Below the pieces are notes generated by a model. That model saw only the letters and a program-made list of their open reading frames with translations. It was not told the DNA's origin and searched no databases. From NCBI GenBank assembly GCA_964030785.1, contig OZ034970.1, positions 38,119,901-38,183,900 of the forward strand: DNA of 64,000 bases, in the 5' to 3' direction. The translations under genes and the position numbers were made by a program. Shown one piece after another: positions 28,246-41,106 of this stretch. The DNA is from Siderastrea siderea. Its lineage: Eukaryota > Cnidaria > Anthozoa > Scleractinia > Rhizangiidae. Positions within the stretch are counted from its first letter, which is position 1, and every line of letters begins with the position of its first letter.

Positions 28246-31200
28246 CTTACCCTCGACGATCTCCGACGAAGGCTAGAAGTTACTGAATCAGAAAAACAGC
28301 TGCCATTCTTTTATATATCCTGAACATTCGCTAATTGAATGGACTTATTATGTTCTTATCTCATTTGCGCGCCGTTGCACGTCAAAAGCGCCCTGCCGCT
28401 GACCGCCTCACTATGGTGTTGAAAGGAGAAGGGGAAGGGGGGAAGCTGGGGTGGGGGGGGGGGGGGGGCGCTCATATCAAATTGGCAGTGCCGCGTGATA
28501 GTGAAGAAAATTTCAGAAAGAACCAAATCGTAAGTTAACTATTTTCACCCATATGGGCGGCATCAATTTGACAGGCATTTCAAAATTCTTCCAACTGATT
28601 ACCTCTTGAAAACTCTCATAGACCCCTCCATACCCACCCATTATCAGTTGAGCTCAATAGCAGCTTCATATGGGATGTCGCCCTCCACCCCTTTTGCGGG
28701 CTGATTAAAATCTTCTCTTGTTTTTAAACCCAGAGATGTGAGTAAAAATTGTTTACATTATTGCTGAAGGAAGTTAAAAATATGGTGAAGCCTCACAAAC
28801 ATCTCTAAGGGCAGCTGTGGGCTAATTTTCAAAAGGCATTTAGCGTTTACCGCGTCTATATGTCTGTATTCTGAGACAAGAGGCGTTACGTCTCCAAATT
28901 TATAACACCGACCATAAGCTTTGATATACTTGAATTTTGCGAAGAAAATTCTTAATTAGTTCGCGTGTCTATGTGGTGTTTAATCTACTTGAAGATGAAA
29001 GGAAATTGAAATGGCTGTTACGTTAAATCGCCCGGCTGTTGCTCTCTAAAGGGTTTTATTTTCTCGAATTATCTCACACCCTTACCGCAAAACATCCTGA
29101 TATCTTTTCACTATCGCGGGTCAAAGATGAAGCGATCTCTATTTTGTCCGGTTAAAAACACCACCCGCGGCGTTTCACCTACCTTGCGTTATGTTCTATT
29201 AGCAGTGCGAACATAAATTAGAAACAAAAATAAATGGTATGACATCGGGGAATAACTCCATGAAACGGTTCATTTCAGCGTCCTGGTAGTGAAAATACAT
29301 TGCGTAAAAATTTTTTCGAAATGGAGGTTAAAAATAAACGCGCAAACGCCAAGTTTTGATCATTCTGAAAAGCCTGAGTGAGAAACATTAAAAATACATT
29401 GCGTGAAAAATTTTCTTTGGAATGAAGGTTAAAGAAAGGCGCGCAAAAGCCAAGTCTTGATCATTCAGAAAAGCCCTAGTGGGAAACTTTGTTTTTTTTT
29501 TAGTAGAGAATTTGTTCAGGAAAGAGACATACTCAGACTAAACTTCTTCGAATCGATGAAATTAAAATACTAACATTTGAGCATTGAACTGAAACTATTG
29601 AGCGCTGAGCAGTACTTTCTTCTGATACTAGATTATGAATTACGTTGTACAACCTTTTCTGTACTAAAGTTCTAACCTTTGAGTCTGTGGGCGAAATCCT
29701 CGAATTGTGACCACTCAAATGAAAGCTGTATTTTAAAAGCTGCATAAGGTGGTTCTAACTTTTCAATCTGTGGATGAAATCCAACCGCTAAGCGACACTT
29801 TCCTGTGACAATGTTAGCGTTCAGTTTACGTTTTTAAGTGAATAGGGAATTCAACTGATTCCTGGCAAATTTCCCAAAACAGGAGTCTGTTTCTGATCGA
29901 CCCAGTGATATACAGCAGTTAACCTAGGAAAGCAAAATGTAAACAGCTCAAGGCGAAAACCACAAAGCCCTTGCGTAGCGGGGTATATTTACATCACCGA
30001 CTGACTAGACTGCTTTGTGAAAATCTAAACGGATTAGTAAGAATGCAGACCAGAAGTAGATGCAGACCAGAAGTAACATAAAAAATTCTCTTTTTTTATG
30101 CAGGACGAAGACTTTAACGGAGCTTTGAGGTGTAAGCTAATACAGTGCACTTGTTTGAAACTACATAATCCCGGTGTTCCAGATTTTGGACAGTGAACGG
30201 AAAGAAAATGTTTATCCCGTTTCTTGCCCACTCGGTAGAAAGAGTTTATGGCTTGTCTCGAGTGGTCAATTACAACGCTTTTCCTTTCTTCAATATTCTG
30301 GAAAATGGCACTTCTTTCTTAAAATTTCAAAGCAGGCTTGGTTTTCTAACGCGACTAGCGACAAAATGTTTAAAACCACTGAGCCAGGTATCTTTAATAC
30401 TGGGTTAGTGAATTTTCCTAAAGTTGCAACTGACAGAAATTGTAATTTGACCCTGAATTGTAATTACGATTTCCTTTCGTGGTCTCTTATTAGTTAACGT
30501 CCTTGTCGTGTTGGCCACACAACATGTTAATCTCCATATACCGGAAAAAGCTTCCCGGCTCGCTGCATGAAATTCCCCTCCCAACGTTGACCTGTAAATC
30601 ATAAAGACGGTTAAATTAATTATCTTTTCGCTAAAATACAAGTACAGCGATCAAATTTTCTTATTACTTGAGGCGATTTTTTTAAAATATTTATCCAAGA
30701 GAAGCGACCTGATAAATCACGTTAAAGATTCAATTGTTTCTCCACATTTGAACAAAACGGCTTAATGCATGTATTTCTCTTCTCGACTATTTGTCATTCA
30801 CAGTTTTTTTTCCATTAATTTAACGTATTGGACGTTATTACAAACAGCACTCTAACCGGAGAATTTTTCGATTATTTTCGATAATCATTACAGTGTATAT
30901 GTCTGTTGTAAGGAAAATAGGAAAGCTTCCTACAATAAGAAAAGAACTTTTTTAACCAAATCTTGTACTTACGTTTATCCCATTTTGTTTTTTATTTCAT
31001 TTAATTTTTTCATCAACAGAAGTCAAAGATTGTCAGATTTAAATCGCGGTATCTTTAAGATATGTTCCGCGTTAGCTGCAATACGATTCTGAAATGTGGG
31101 CTTTTTTTGTCCTGCTGTTCCGACTAAATAATCTTCATTACGTTGGCCACGGGTCGTTACAAACACTGATTCAATTAAACTAATATCCCTCTTGCTAGTC

Positions 31201-33539
31201 CCCTAAATTTAGCCAATTGCAAAACCTAGATCATTATTATAAAACAGCCAATCACTTTTACAACAAACTGTACTCAGACAAAGCGAGCGAGCGAGCGAGC
31301 GGAAAAAGCAGCACTCGTCACTCGAAATAAATTTTTCTCTGGACGTTTGTCGACTTTTTTTTTTGTTGCCCTCCGAGGCTTAGAGCCTTAAGTAAGCAAA
31401 TTTAACTGCACTGCAACAGCAACTCTTGATTTCAGAATTATACGAAGTAAGCTTATGAAGAGAGGAAAAACTGTGTCCAAGCTGCGTTTACATTGAAAGA
31501 AACGCTTGGTGTCATACTACAAAAACAGATGCCAAACAGCTTGGTGGCAGATGTAAATATTTTATTTTAATTTTCTTTTTCCGAAAATCTTAAGCTTCCA
31601 TAAATCTGAGTGAATTTTAGGAATTTAAAGAGTTGGCCTTCGCTTATTAAAGTAAACAGGATATTTTGAAGAAAACAGAAAACTTAATAAAAAAAACCAA
31701 TTGGAATATTTTCCACTTTTGGCACACGCGACTGTTAATTTCGCCCACTCAAAATAAACCAAACTGAAATGCAGGACAAACTCAAACTGCCCTAAAGGCA
31801 GAACAGGTGAAAACGGGAAGTTTTCTAACGGATATATTTTAATTTACCGAAAAATATTTTTGTCATGTAGGAAGCGACAAAGGTGTATTAGTGTTTCTCG
31901 TGTAAAAGACGTACCGAGGCCTCCTTCTACTGAAAAAGTTTCACCCCAGACAGCATCTAGGCGGCTACCAATAATATTATTCAGCCTCTAAAACGCCAAC
32001 CAAAAGAGATATAAATCTGTAACATAACCTTTGCTGCAATTAACGTTGTCAAATAAAGCTTGATTAAACATGTACAAGGACTGATGTATTGAAAGATCGT
32101 CTTCCCACGCTACAAAACAAATTACAAAAGGCCGTTTTGCAAACTGGTCGTTTCAATAACCGGGATTCGCCTTCATATCCCCTACAATGGAAAACAATAA
32201 TTTCGCTGTCGGGGAAATAATGAGTTTGCCTTGAGAAAAACAAAGAGAAAAAATTCATTGGTCGATGAAACAAATGTGTTAAAAGAGAGTGAATAGGATA
32301 GCCTTGCAGTTTTTGAAAGCTTCATTTCCTTGAATTGAATGCCAATGTATGTGCAACTGAAAAAGATAGCCTTACCATTCCGATCGTAGATCCAGTTGAA
32401 GAAAACTGCGATTACACTTTACTCTCTCACTATCGTATCGTACGTAAAAAAAAAATTGAATTATTTGGTAGGTCAATTAGTTAAGGTTACTATATATTTT
32501 AAGCGACAACTATATTAAGCACATTTAGTGATTTTATATGTAAAATCACGCACTACATGCAGTGCATGATAAAATCGTAAACTTATAAAATCATGCACTA
32601 ATATGTAAAATCATGCATCATGCAGTGCTTCCTAAATTTTAAAATCGCCTTATATAAAATCCCTTTTTACAGACCAAAAAATAGAATAAAATAAAATAAA
32701 ACCATAGATCAATTTGAAAAACAGTTGTAACGAGTGCAACAAACGGAAGAAAATGACTTCTGTTTAGATCTTTTAAAGGCCTAAACAGTATTCTTCTCAC
32801 TGTTCTCTATATTTTTAGCTTACTAGTTGTGAGAATTTGATTAAAAATGATGACACGTTATATTTGGTGATTAATTCCTTTATTCTCATGACCTGTATGT
32901 TCAGTGACTAACCAGTGATATTGTCAGGAGAAATGAGATGCTTGTCACTGTTGGGGCTTAAAGTGTAAGAGGTGGACATCTCAAGTGTAACCTCGGTGCT
33001 TTTCTCTGTGCTTCTCAACATCATCCCCTTCACGAGGGCCTCAATGACGTCAACCGTGAAAAGGCATAAAATTTAGCAGCCAGCCGTCCTGAAAAGGATA
33101 CTTTTTACTGTCAAACGTCAACGGAAGTAGTTTTTGTCAGTCGCCCAAAAGTTTCACATCAGCGATTTCAGGTCGTTCAGCGGCTCCCCTAGCTCTTAAA
33201 TCTTAAAGAATGTTGTTACTTTAGACAAATACACTGCTCGCCCATTTTTCAGGTGTATTTTGTATGCCCTTGTAATCTAAACTTAATACAGATGCTGATC
33301 GCCTTCCTTTCTACGTTAGACAGCTTAGACAATTACACAGATAACTTCAGCCCCCCTTCTAGATATGTGTAAATGTTGATCTCAGTAGGAAAAACGTGTT
33401 TCAAGGTAGTCTTGTGATTTAATGTACGTAAACTTATTCACCTCGTTGTATTGACTGAATAATGTTGAATGATGCATGTTCAATCACTTGGCCGAGGCTT
33501 AACGTCATTCAATTAAAAAAAATCATGCATTTTCGCCGA
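28246..33539. other. Non-coding host sequence upstream of QPCT
   Basis: The first few hundred bases are the likely QPCT promoter. A poly-G run lies at about 28450-28468. A ~100-bp tandem duplication lies at 29289-29488 (both copies contain aaaatacattgcgt and ccaagt.ttgatcatt). A fragment like the ccctttcactccca MITE interior occurs at 29680-29790. Short agcg repeats are at 31277-31300, and near-palindromic aaaatcatgcact copies at 32540-32640. No gene recognised. Confidence 0.6.
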
Positions 33540-33828
33540 TTCGAGTACCGAGATCTTTTATGCCTTAATGAGGGGACAGTATAAAAGTCCGTTTAGAAGT
33601 CCTTCACTCATACAGCTTCGGAAGAGCTCCTAGCGGCTCATAACCAGAACACTTTATCACTGGGATTAGAGATCAAAGACACTCGTCTTTTCATTCTGTT
33701 CATAAAATCTGTTAGTATTCTAGATTCGGAGTCTACAACTCCAACTTACTCCGTTCGTCGAGTGCAAAGAGTGTAAAGAGGTTAAGAGGAGACGTAGGAG
33801 CTTACATCCAAGGACAATTATCAGCGGA
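33540..33828 (+). repeat. LTR-like dispersed repeat, copy 1
   Basis: It matches 46773-47123 in the same orientation over blocks such as gccttaa.aggggac, gcttcggaag, gggattagagatc and gttcgtcgagtgcaaagagt. Here a TATAAAAG box stands about 20 bp before the first block of homology to transcribed-like text. The sequence after it can be read as ECKECKEVKRRR, a basic gag-like start. Probably a solo LTR or 5' fragment of a retroelement. Confidence 0.5.
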
Positions 33829-34773
33829 AGATATAGCAAGCTGGTTATCTTATAGTCAAGGGGATCATAACCGAGATTTTTCTAGGAGGGAACCCTTTGC
33901 AGTTTGGGCAGGGGCTTGTGACTTAGCCTGCAACCAGATCGATCTACCTCTAAAATCGTTAGATGTGAGGCTAGATACAAAAACGTCTGTACATTTTGCT
34001 CCGGACATATGGTAAGGAACTAATCTGAATGGTACAGCTTCACCCAAAATTCCGAGGACCCCCTTCCCCGCCCTTTTGGCCTCCCCTTCCTGTTTTGATT
34101 CTGACTACCCACCTTCCGGGCTATCTAGATTTGATCATGGTGTCAGGACTCCGGAGTCAGTATAATCCTTACCCCTGCTGGGTTTGCCTTCTCATAGTTC
34201 AAGGACTTTCAAGGGCCATAACAAATTAAAACACCACAGCCGTGCAGAATCCTTTGTTTTTCCTTCAGACATTATGGCTGAACAACGTACCGGAAACAGT
34301 TCCATTGGTTAGTAGCAATCCACATTTGTAAGGTGTAAAACTGAATTCCAAGTTGTAGATGTTAATCTTGGATTAGCAGCTCGAAGACCCAGAAGCAAAC
34401 TGAATCGGGACGCAACGAAGATCAGTTTTATAAGAGAAAGTTCAGTAACTTTTTCTCATACTGGTTTTACTCGGAAAGTCTTCGTCACGTTCCGGGTATC
34501 TGCCCCTGGGTCTCCGAGGACGGAATTAGCTTCATCCTTCTTCAACAACCGAGCCCAGAAATGCAGGCTGACCTTCTGATGTAGGCTAATAACTGCCAAT
34601 AGAACATTCAGTGTTCTAATGTAGAATAGATAATGTTCAAAATCAAAAATAGCTGTGTTTTGGGAGGTTACATTGGTGTACAAGTTGATGCATGGGTTCA
34701 TGGCTTATTCATTGGTTAGTTTATCCGATGAACAAAGATGGACAAAATTGCACACATTTTCGTTATCGCCTCG

Positions 34774-34817
34774 TATGCACTTATTGACTGAGTGGGAGGG
34801 CTGCTGGACGGGTAAAT

Positions 34818-34867
<50 letters not shown>

Positions 34868-34879
34868 TCGAGGTCAGGA

Positions 34880-34910
<31 letters not shown>

Positions 34911-34979
34911 TCCTGACCGAGAGCCAAATATTTTCCCGTCCGGCCCGACCTAACTCAGTCAATAAGCATTTTATCATAT
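34774..34979. mobile_element. Foldback element, copy 1
   Basis: Long imperfect inverted repeat: gagggccggacgggaaaata with gagccaaatattttcccgtc, and ttattgactgagt with actcagtcaataa, around a centre of nested ccgagcgcagcgaggtccg. A related copy lies at 39669-39925. The left end carries a short internal duplication of ttattgactgagtgggaggg. Confidence 0.8.
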
Positions 34980-36062
34980 GACCACTGAAATTTTTTTGTC
35001 TTTCTTTCGTGGATACAGACGCGGCGGCCCGTTTCGCGCGCATTTTGAAAAGCCAATGGTAGCTTGTAATTTGTCTGGGAAGCCAGTAAAGTACATTTGA
35101 ACTGCGATGTGCGTACAAAATTTTTGAACTTCTGTTAAAACTGTCAACGAAATCTGCGAGTTTTAGCTCCATTCCAAGAAGATTTAAATCCGACTAAATT
35201 CCTCGTACATGATTGCAGTTAGTAGAAATTTCAAAGGAAACGTTTATGAAGGACTACAACAAAGAATTTGCACGACGTTTCGGCTCAGTCGTGCTCGTCT
35301 CTCAGTGAAGACTGAATTTATCCTGATTGAACAACTTAGCGACGTTTCTTCTGAAATTCACGAAAGCCGAAATTCACGATTGGTTTGAACGAGAGGATTA
35401 ATTAATTTTCCACCAAGGATTTTGGATGTTAAAAACAACATTAGATCTTAATTTATGAAACTACATAAAGACTTGGAAAGGGATTGTACAGGCAGTTCAG
35501 GATTTTGCTATGCTTCGTTTCCCTTCAGCTTCAAGTTGTTTAATTTACCACGGATCGTAGGATTCATGAACGTCTGCTGTTCGACGATGTTGTTGAGTTT
35601 GAGTTTACTTCGCATTTGCATTTTTTCTTCAATGTTTATCATAACTTCAAACCAGGATACTTCTTTGTCCGATTATGTTGTTTCAGTTTTTGACGGCTTC
35701 TAGTTCGATTTTATTGTTGTTGTTAGGAGTATTTCTTCATCATTTGCCAAGTTTAAACACGTTTTGTTTTAATTTTTGCGCCTGCAAACTACATCGCTTT
35801 CTAGATAGTAAAGTTTTAATAAACATGTTGGACATTCTTTGCTTTTTAGAAAAATCTTAACTATCGTTCATCTGAATTCAAAGCTGTGGAATCAACTGGT
35901 TCCAATCCCGTCATCTTGCGGCAGTAGCGGGGCCGTACGCTTTTCTAGTAGGGCCGTACGGCTTTTTCCGGCCCTGCTAGAGCGAGGCGTACGGCCCTCA
36001 TACGGGACTTTTTTTCATATGGTTTTCCAAGGAAATTGCGCGCGGGTCCGTACGGGTCATAT
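34980..36062. other. Non-coding sequence left of the first MITE copy
   Basis: No exon or RNA gene recognised. Repeated gggccgtacg blocks at 35930-36000 recur near 37145-37190 and 42230, suggesting an older element interrupted by the MITE. Confidence 0.5.
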
Positions 36063-37134
36063 CAGAGCGGGAAAAGGTTGGGCGATGAAACGAGCACGTC
36101 CAAGCAAAAAGGTGTGACGCAGTGGACTGGGATCAAATTAGGTACTAGATCAAAACGGTTGCCTGCTTGGGTTTCCTCCGTAATCCTGATTATCTATTAA
36201 GTTCCCAAAAAACGCCGACTTTGGGTTATCTCTTCTTTGTCTTATCCGCCTTGATGGATGCTAAACAACTGCCTAAAAACTGTCTAAAAACGAGCAGAGT
36301 AAAGTAAAAAGATGGAAAATGGCGTTTGGATTACGCGTGGCATGACGCGTATTTATAATTAATGCGTGCAGCTCATGCAAGGTTAATCACGACACCTTGG
36401 TTAATTAAATCAAATCAACATCAACACCGCGTTTCTTCTTCTTTTCCCCCAAAATCCCTCCTATGCCTGTCTGTTTCTTTAGGAACTACAAATAGCATTG
36501 CTCCTCAGTTTAGACGGTTTTCTTTGCTCTGTTTTTGTGAAGTAAAGGGAGGAGAAATCTTCAAACTTAATTTCACATTTAATTTGTTTACATACGGTTG
36601 ACGGCGTTGCGACAAATTATCGCCATGGCGCGTTGCAAGGAGGCAAAGTTTAAAGTTGCAAAACGCCACTATCTCCAAATATCTCCAGCTAATTTTTTAT
36701 TATGTTATGTAAAATTTATCGACCTTTAAAATGTGTAGGATTTAGGGTGGAGTAATTTGGAGCTTTTGTAAAAGAAACGGTGAAAGACAACCATGTCATG
36801 TTTTGCGGCAAGAGCATCAATTCGATACCCTCAAATTGAGCTCATTTTTAGCCAACTTACTCTGAAGAAGATTGACTAATATGCACGCAGACCTAAACAT
36901 TTTAAGCTGTGAGCCAGGACTGTGAAAAAACGTTTTAATCATAGTGCACGGCTGGCTGAAAAACAAAGAAAGAAATGAGATTTCCGGTTTGCTGAAAGGT
37001 AAATTATGCAGGCCATCAAACGCACCGGAAGCGCGGAAAGAGCGCTCGTGCCAGTCCTTCTCCGCATCACACCTCGCTTGAACAGCGGACTGCTCGTTTC
37101 ATCGCCCAACCTTTTCCCGCCCTGGTTCATATGA
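36063..37134. mobile_element. 1.07-kb hAT-like non-autonomous element, copy 1
   Basis: Starts cagagcgggaaaaggttggg and ends ccaaccttttcccgccctg; terminal inverted repeats continue for tens of bases (gcgatgaaacgagc). Near-identical 8-bp flanks ggtcatat and gttcatat support a hAT-type duplication. About 90 percent similar by eye to 41107-42173 over its whole length. Non-coding. Confidence 0.9.
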
Positions 37135-37231
37135 TAAAAAGCCGTCCGGCCCTGCGAGCATTGCGTACGGCCCTCCGATAGTTGAGCTGAAACAATTTTG
37201 TTGCAGTATAATTCCTAACTTTTCCTTCAAA

Positions 37232-38597
37232 ATGAGCGATGTAAGTGAACATTACGACAACGAATTTTACTACCCTGACGATCTGTCCGATATGGAACTT
37301 CTTCAAAAGCCAACTTACTTCGAAAGCGAAGAAAAAAAGTCAAACTCCTAGCCAACAACAAGCAAACACTGTGAAAAAAACAATGTATGACATGAATGTA
37401 TTTCAGAGATTTCTTAATGAATGTTGCGAGAAACGAAAGATAACGGAAATTCCTCCGACTGAGCTCGACAGTCTGTTATGCAATTTCTTCCTTACAGCGA
37501 AGAAGAAGGACAACGCAGAATACGAACCTGATACAATGTCCGCTTTCTCGCGCAGTATCCAGCGCTACTTGGATGATAACAGTGCAAAGATAAACATCCT
37601 CAAAGACGACGAATTCAAAGTCTCAAGAGAAGTCCTTAAATCCAAGCGTCGAGAACTCAGGAAGCAGGGCAAAGGGAACAAACCAAATGCCACAGGAGCC
37701 CTGGCAAACGAAAATATTGAGCGCATCTTTGATGAGAATCAGTTCGGCATCCATGACCCTGATGTCCTTTCACGTACGATGTGGTTCTTGCTCACTCTCC
37801 ACGTCGGCCACCGAACCAGACACGAAGCAAGGCAGATGAAATTTGGCGATATCATTTTGAGAAGAGATGAAGCGAGTGGCGAAGAACACTTGGAATGGTC
37901 AACCGAAAGGGAGAGTAAGACCCGCCACGGAGATGAAAATGAGCATCGACGATCTTTCCGTCCTAAAGCGTACGAAACAGGCGACCGAAAATGTCCAGTA
38001 GCTTGCTATAAAGAGTTTGTTTACAGGCGACCAGAAGAGGCCAAATCACCGGAAAGTCCTTTTTTCCTGGCTGTTCATCACCAACGAAAACCAGAAGATA
38101 GGATTTGGTTTTCAAAAAGACCGATGGGGAAAAACAAAATCGGCCAATTCCTTTTAAGCGCCACGAAAAACCTGCCACTGTCTACGAGCGGGAAACTCAC
38201 CACCCACTCGGTGAGAAAAACTTGCATCAAAACGCTTCTTGATTCCGGTGTTTCGCACAACAATGTGGCGCAACGGAGTGGCCACAAGAGCCTTAAAAGT
38301 CTCGATAGTTATGCCGTAGCATCCCATCAACAGCAGCGCCAGATGTCTAAAATACTCAGCGGGAAAGAAAACTCCAGGCCCAAACCAAAGGTAGAAACAG
38401 CGGAGGAAAAACCGCAAAATCAGTCAAGTGGTACAGTTCAAGAGTCCTTCCAAACAAATGGCATATTTTCAGGAACAAGCATCGGTGTGATTAACATCCA
38501 GAATCTTGTCCTTCCTGAAGTCTCTGGCTCGAAACACGCTGCACAAATTTCAGCTCCGAAGAAGCGTCGCCGTCATGTTATCGAGTCTTCAGACTAG
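37232..38597 (+). CDS. Crypton-type tyrosine recombinase (N-terminus frame-shifted)
   Basis: ATG 37232 opens MSDVSEHYDNEFYYPDDLSD, but this frame stops at about 37350. The long frame continues from a 7-A run at 37331-37337 to 38597, so one base has been gained or lost near there. The recombinase body (about 430 residues) has an N-terminal SAM-like helical part (MNVFQRFLNECCEKRKI, FFLTAKKKD). The catalytic set follows: Arg in GHRTRHEARQM, HxxR in THSVRKT, His in RSGHKSLKSL and the Tyr nucleophile in LDSYAV. A basic tail, PKKRRRH, is a likely nuclear signal. It matches the ZMYM2/QRICH1-like (DUF3504) Crypton group. Domesticated or mobile status is unclear. Confidence 0.85.
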
Positions 38598-39668
38598 ACG
38601 AAGAGGACTTCTGAGTTTCTTTGTAATCGACGTTCTCGGTACATTATTACATTGTTGTAAGATTTCCTTTCATATATTGTATAGAGATTTGAATGACGTT
38701 ATTACATTTAGCAAAAATTAGAGCTTTTGCTTGAAACGTTTGTCGAAAATATTGAAATATTCTGTACTTTGCAGCTTAAACTGTTGAACTACACTTCACT
38801 GACATCCTGAATGAATGGCGTGATATTTAACAATTATCCTGTGAAATCGCGCGGAATATCACCTGATACTCAGCCGACGAGGCCGTAGGCCGAGTTGGCT
38901 AAATCAGGGGATATTCCGCAAGATTGAGCAGGATAATTGTTTTATTATTCAACAAATTCCCATCGGCTACCATTTTCAGAACGAGAAAGACTACGGCTCT
39001 ATGATAAAAACGCTAAAAGCTAGCAACACATAAGCTTAATAAAAATCAAAACAGAACTTTGATCAAGAAATCGAAGTTTACTACCGTTCACTTAAAAAGA
39101 CGTATTTACAAACTCATGTTTGGAAATGACAAGACAAAGGAAAAAAAATATTGCTACCTTACCGAGAATAAGTCCTCTTTCTGTGAATTAAAATCTTTTC
39201 AACTTTAGTCTTTACAACTTTCCGTGAGCAAGTGTGCTGCTTCGTTCGCAATAGCATTTTCTTGGTTGAATTCTCACTATGAAAATTCCAAGTTAACCTC
39301 TGGATATCTTTGTGAGCTGAAGCAAATATTTGTTGACTTTTTGAGAGCATTTAATCGTGGAAAGTTCCTTCCAGAGAGTTAAAACTTACGGAGAACACTG
39401 CTAAAACTGCCTCGCTTTTCAAAATGGCCGCCAAACAAGCAATGAAAGAAAATCTGCAGTGCACTTCCAAATATGGTCATTTACGTATAACGCAGGATAT
39501 CTGTCATGTAGGATGACAGATATTGAGGGCTTCCTTACCATATATGGGCATAGTGACAATTTGTTGAATACTAACATTGGCTATTTGAAAATGCGAGCGA
39601 AACTAAACAAACGCTGCCCTTTCCAAGGAAAAAAATGAAAGACATAAGATTGAAAGAAAAAACAGGAC
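38598..39668. other. Region with foldback element after Crypton gene
   Basis: At 38826-38955 aacaattatcctgtgaaatc..gcggaatatcacctgat is mirrored by atcaggggatattccgc..caggataattgtt, an imperfect inverted repeat MITE. The remainder shows no gene. Confidence 0.6.
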
Positions 39669-39732
39669 GGCCGTATGATAAAATGCTTATTGACTAACTT
39701 AGGTCGGGCCGGACGGGAAAAATGGCGAAGGA

Positions 39733-39767
<35 letters not shown>

Positions 39768-39925
39768 AGCCAAATATCTTCCCGTCCGGCCCTCCCACTC
39801 AGCCAATAAGTACATACGAGGTCATGGCATATGGACCGAACGCAGCCAGGTCGTTGCGCCATGACTGAGAACCAAATATTTTCCCCTCAGGCCCGACCTA
39901 ACTCAATCAATAAGTACTTTATCAT
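39669..39925. mobile_element. Foldback element, copy 2
   Basis: Ends tatgataaaatgcttattga and tcaataagtactttatcata are inverted. The interior has two arms with ggccggacggg / cccgtccggcc and duplicated ccaaatat.ttcccgtc. Related to 34774-34979. Confidence 0.8.
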
Positions 39926-40506
39926 ACCACCTTCATTACAATTAATTGCATTGGAAAATTTTCAAAAGGACCTTTTGAATGCCCAATGAAAGTTTAAGGT
40001 CATTCCCCCTAAATAAAATTTAACATATGATTTTTGTAAAACTATATCAAAATCGGTTGTTATCTATCATGCGATCAGTTCATACGCTACTTTCTGTATG
40101 AACAGGAGGCACATAACTAAAGCAAATCTTGAAAAAATGTACTAGATGTAATATATTGATGACAAGGAACAATTTAATAGTGTTTTATGGCAGATGCTCG
40201 TAGCATCAGACAAGCCTTCCTCGCGTGCGTGTTCTTGAGGTCATGGTTTTATCTCCGTGAGTAAACGCGTTTCTAGTAATAGATTTGTTTTCGAACATGT
40301 GTTTTTTTTCTACCTCTTTGAACAAAAAGAGGATGAATGGTAGGTCAAAATTACTTGGCAAAAAAGATAGGTCCCCATGCTTGTTTAAGAGTAAATAACT
40401 ATTCGTTTCTCCAGTGAGCTTAGCCTCGAAGGAAACCTATTGCGCCCTGGACGTACGCGCGCGCTCTCACAGCGCGCGCTGATGACGCAACAAATCGTGC
40501 ATAGTA

Positions 40507-40706
40507 AGGGCCTGGCTAAACTAGGAAACATTGCTGCAAAAACGTTGTTTTCCAAACATGATTCCTTGGATGGCTAAACTGGGAAACACATGTTTCAGAC
40601 GCAAATTTTGCATCTGCAACACATGTTTCCCGCACGGCTAAACTGGGAAACATTTGCGTCTGCAGCAATGTTTCCGCAACAATGTTTACTAGTTTAGTCA
40701 GGCCCT
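40507..40706. mobile_element. MITE with agggcctg ends
   Basis: Ends agggcctggctaaactagga and a mirrored actagtttagtcaggccct pair with few mismatches. The interior repeats ggctaaactgggaaaca three times in tandem, giving a multi-armed foldback. Confidence 0.85.
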
Positions 40707-40713
40707 AAGGGCG

Positions 40714-41013
40714 AGGGCCGATTTAGACGGTACGACTTCTGCTTACGACTGTCGTACGCGACTTTTGTAGCGCTCGCTGCACGCGTCAAGCAAAGATCGT
40801 ATACAACTCGTCATTCTAACATTTTCGTTGTGGCTACGACTGTCTTAGGGTTTCAAAACATGTTAAAAATCCTACGACATTTTTGGTGTTGTGTGCAACT
40901 GCCGTGAAGATGTTGTACGTCTGATTTACACGACACGATTTGTGTTGTAGACGTGACTTGAGCAAGTCGCATACTACAGTCGTAAGGAAAATCGTACCGT
41001 CTAAATCGGCCCT
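40714..41013. mobile_element. MITE with agggccgatttagacggtac ends
   Basis: Starts agggccgatttagacggtac and ends gtaccgtctaaatcggccct, exact reverse complements over 20 bp. Pairing continues with acgact / agtcgt blocks. Lies seven bases after the preceding MITE. Confidence 0.9.
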
Positions 41014-41106
41014 AATGCAATGCGGGGGAATGACCTTAAGTGCGCGCGCGCTAAATCAAATGACGTGTGTAGGGCCGGAGGGCTTTTCCAGACCGGCTCT
41101 TGCAAC

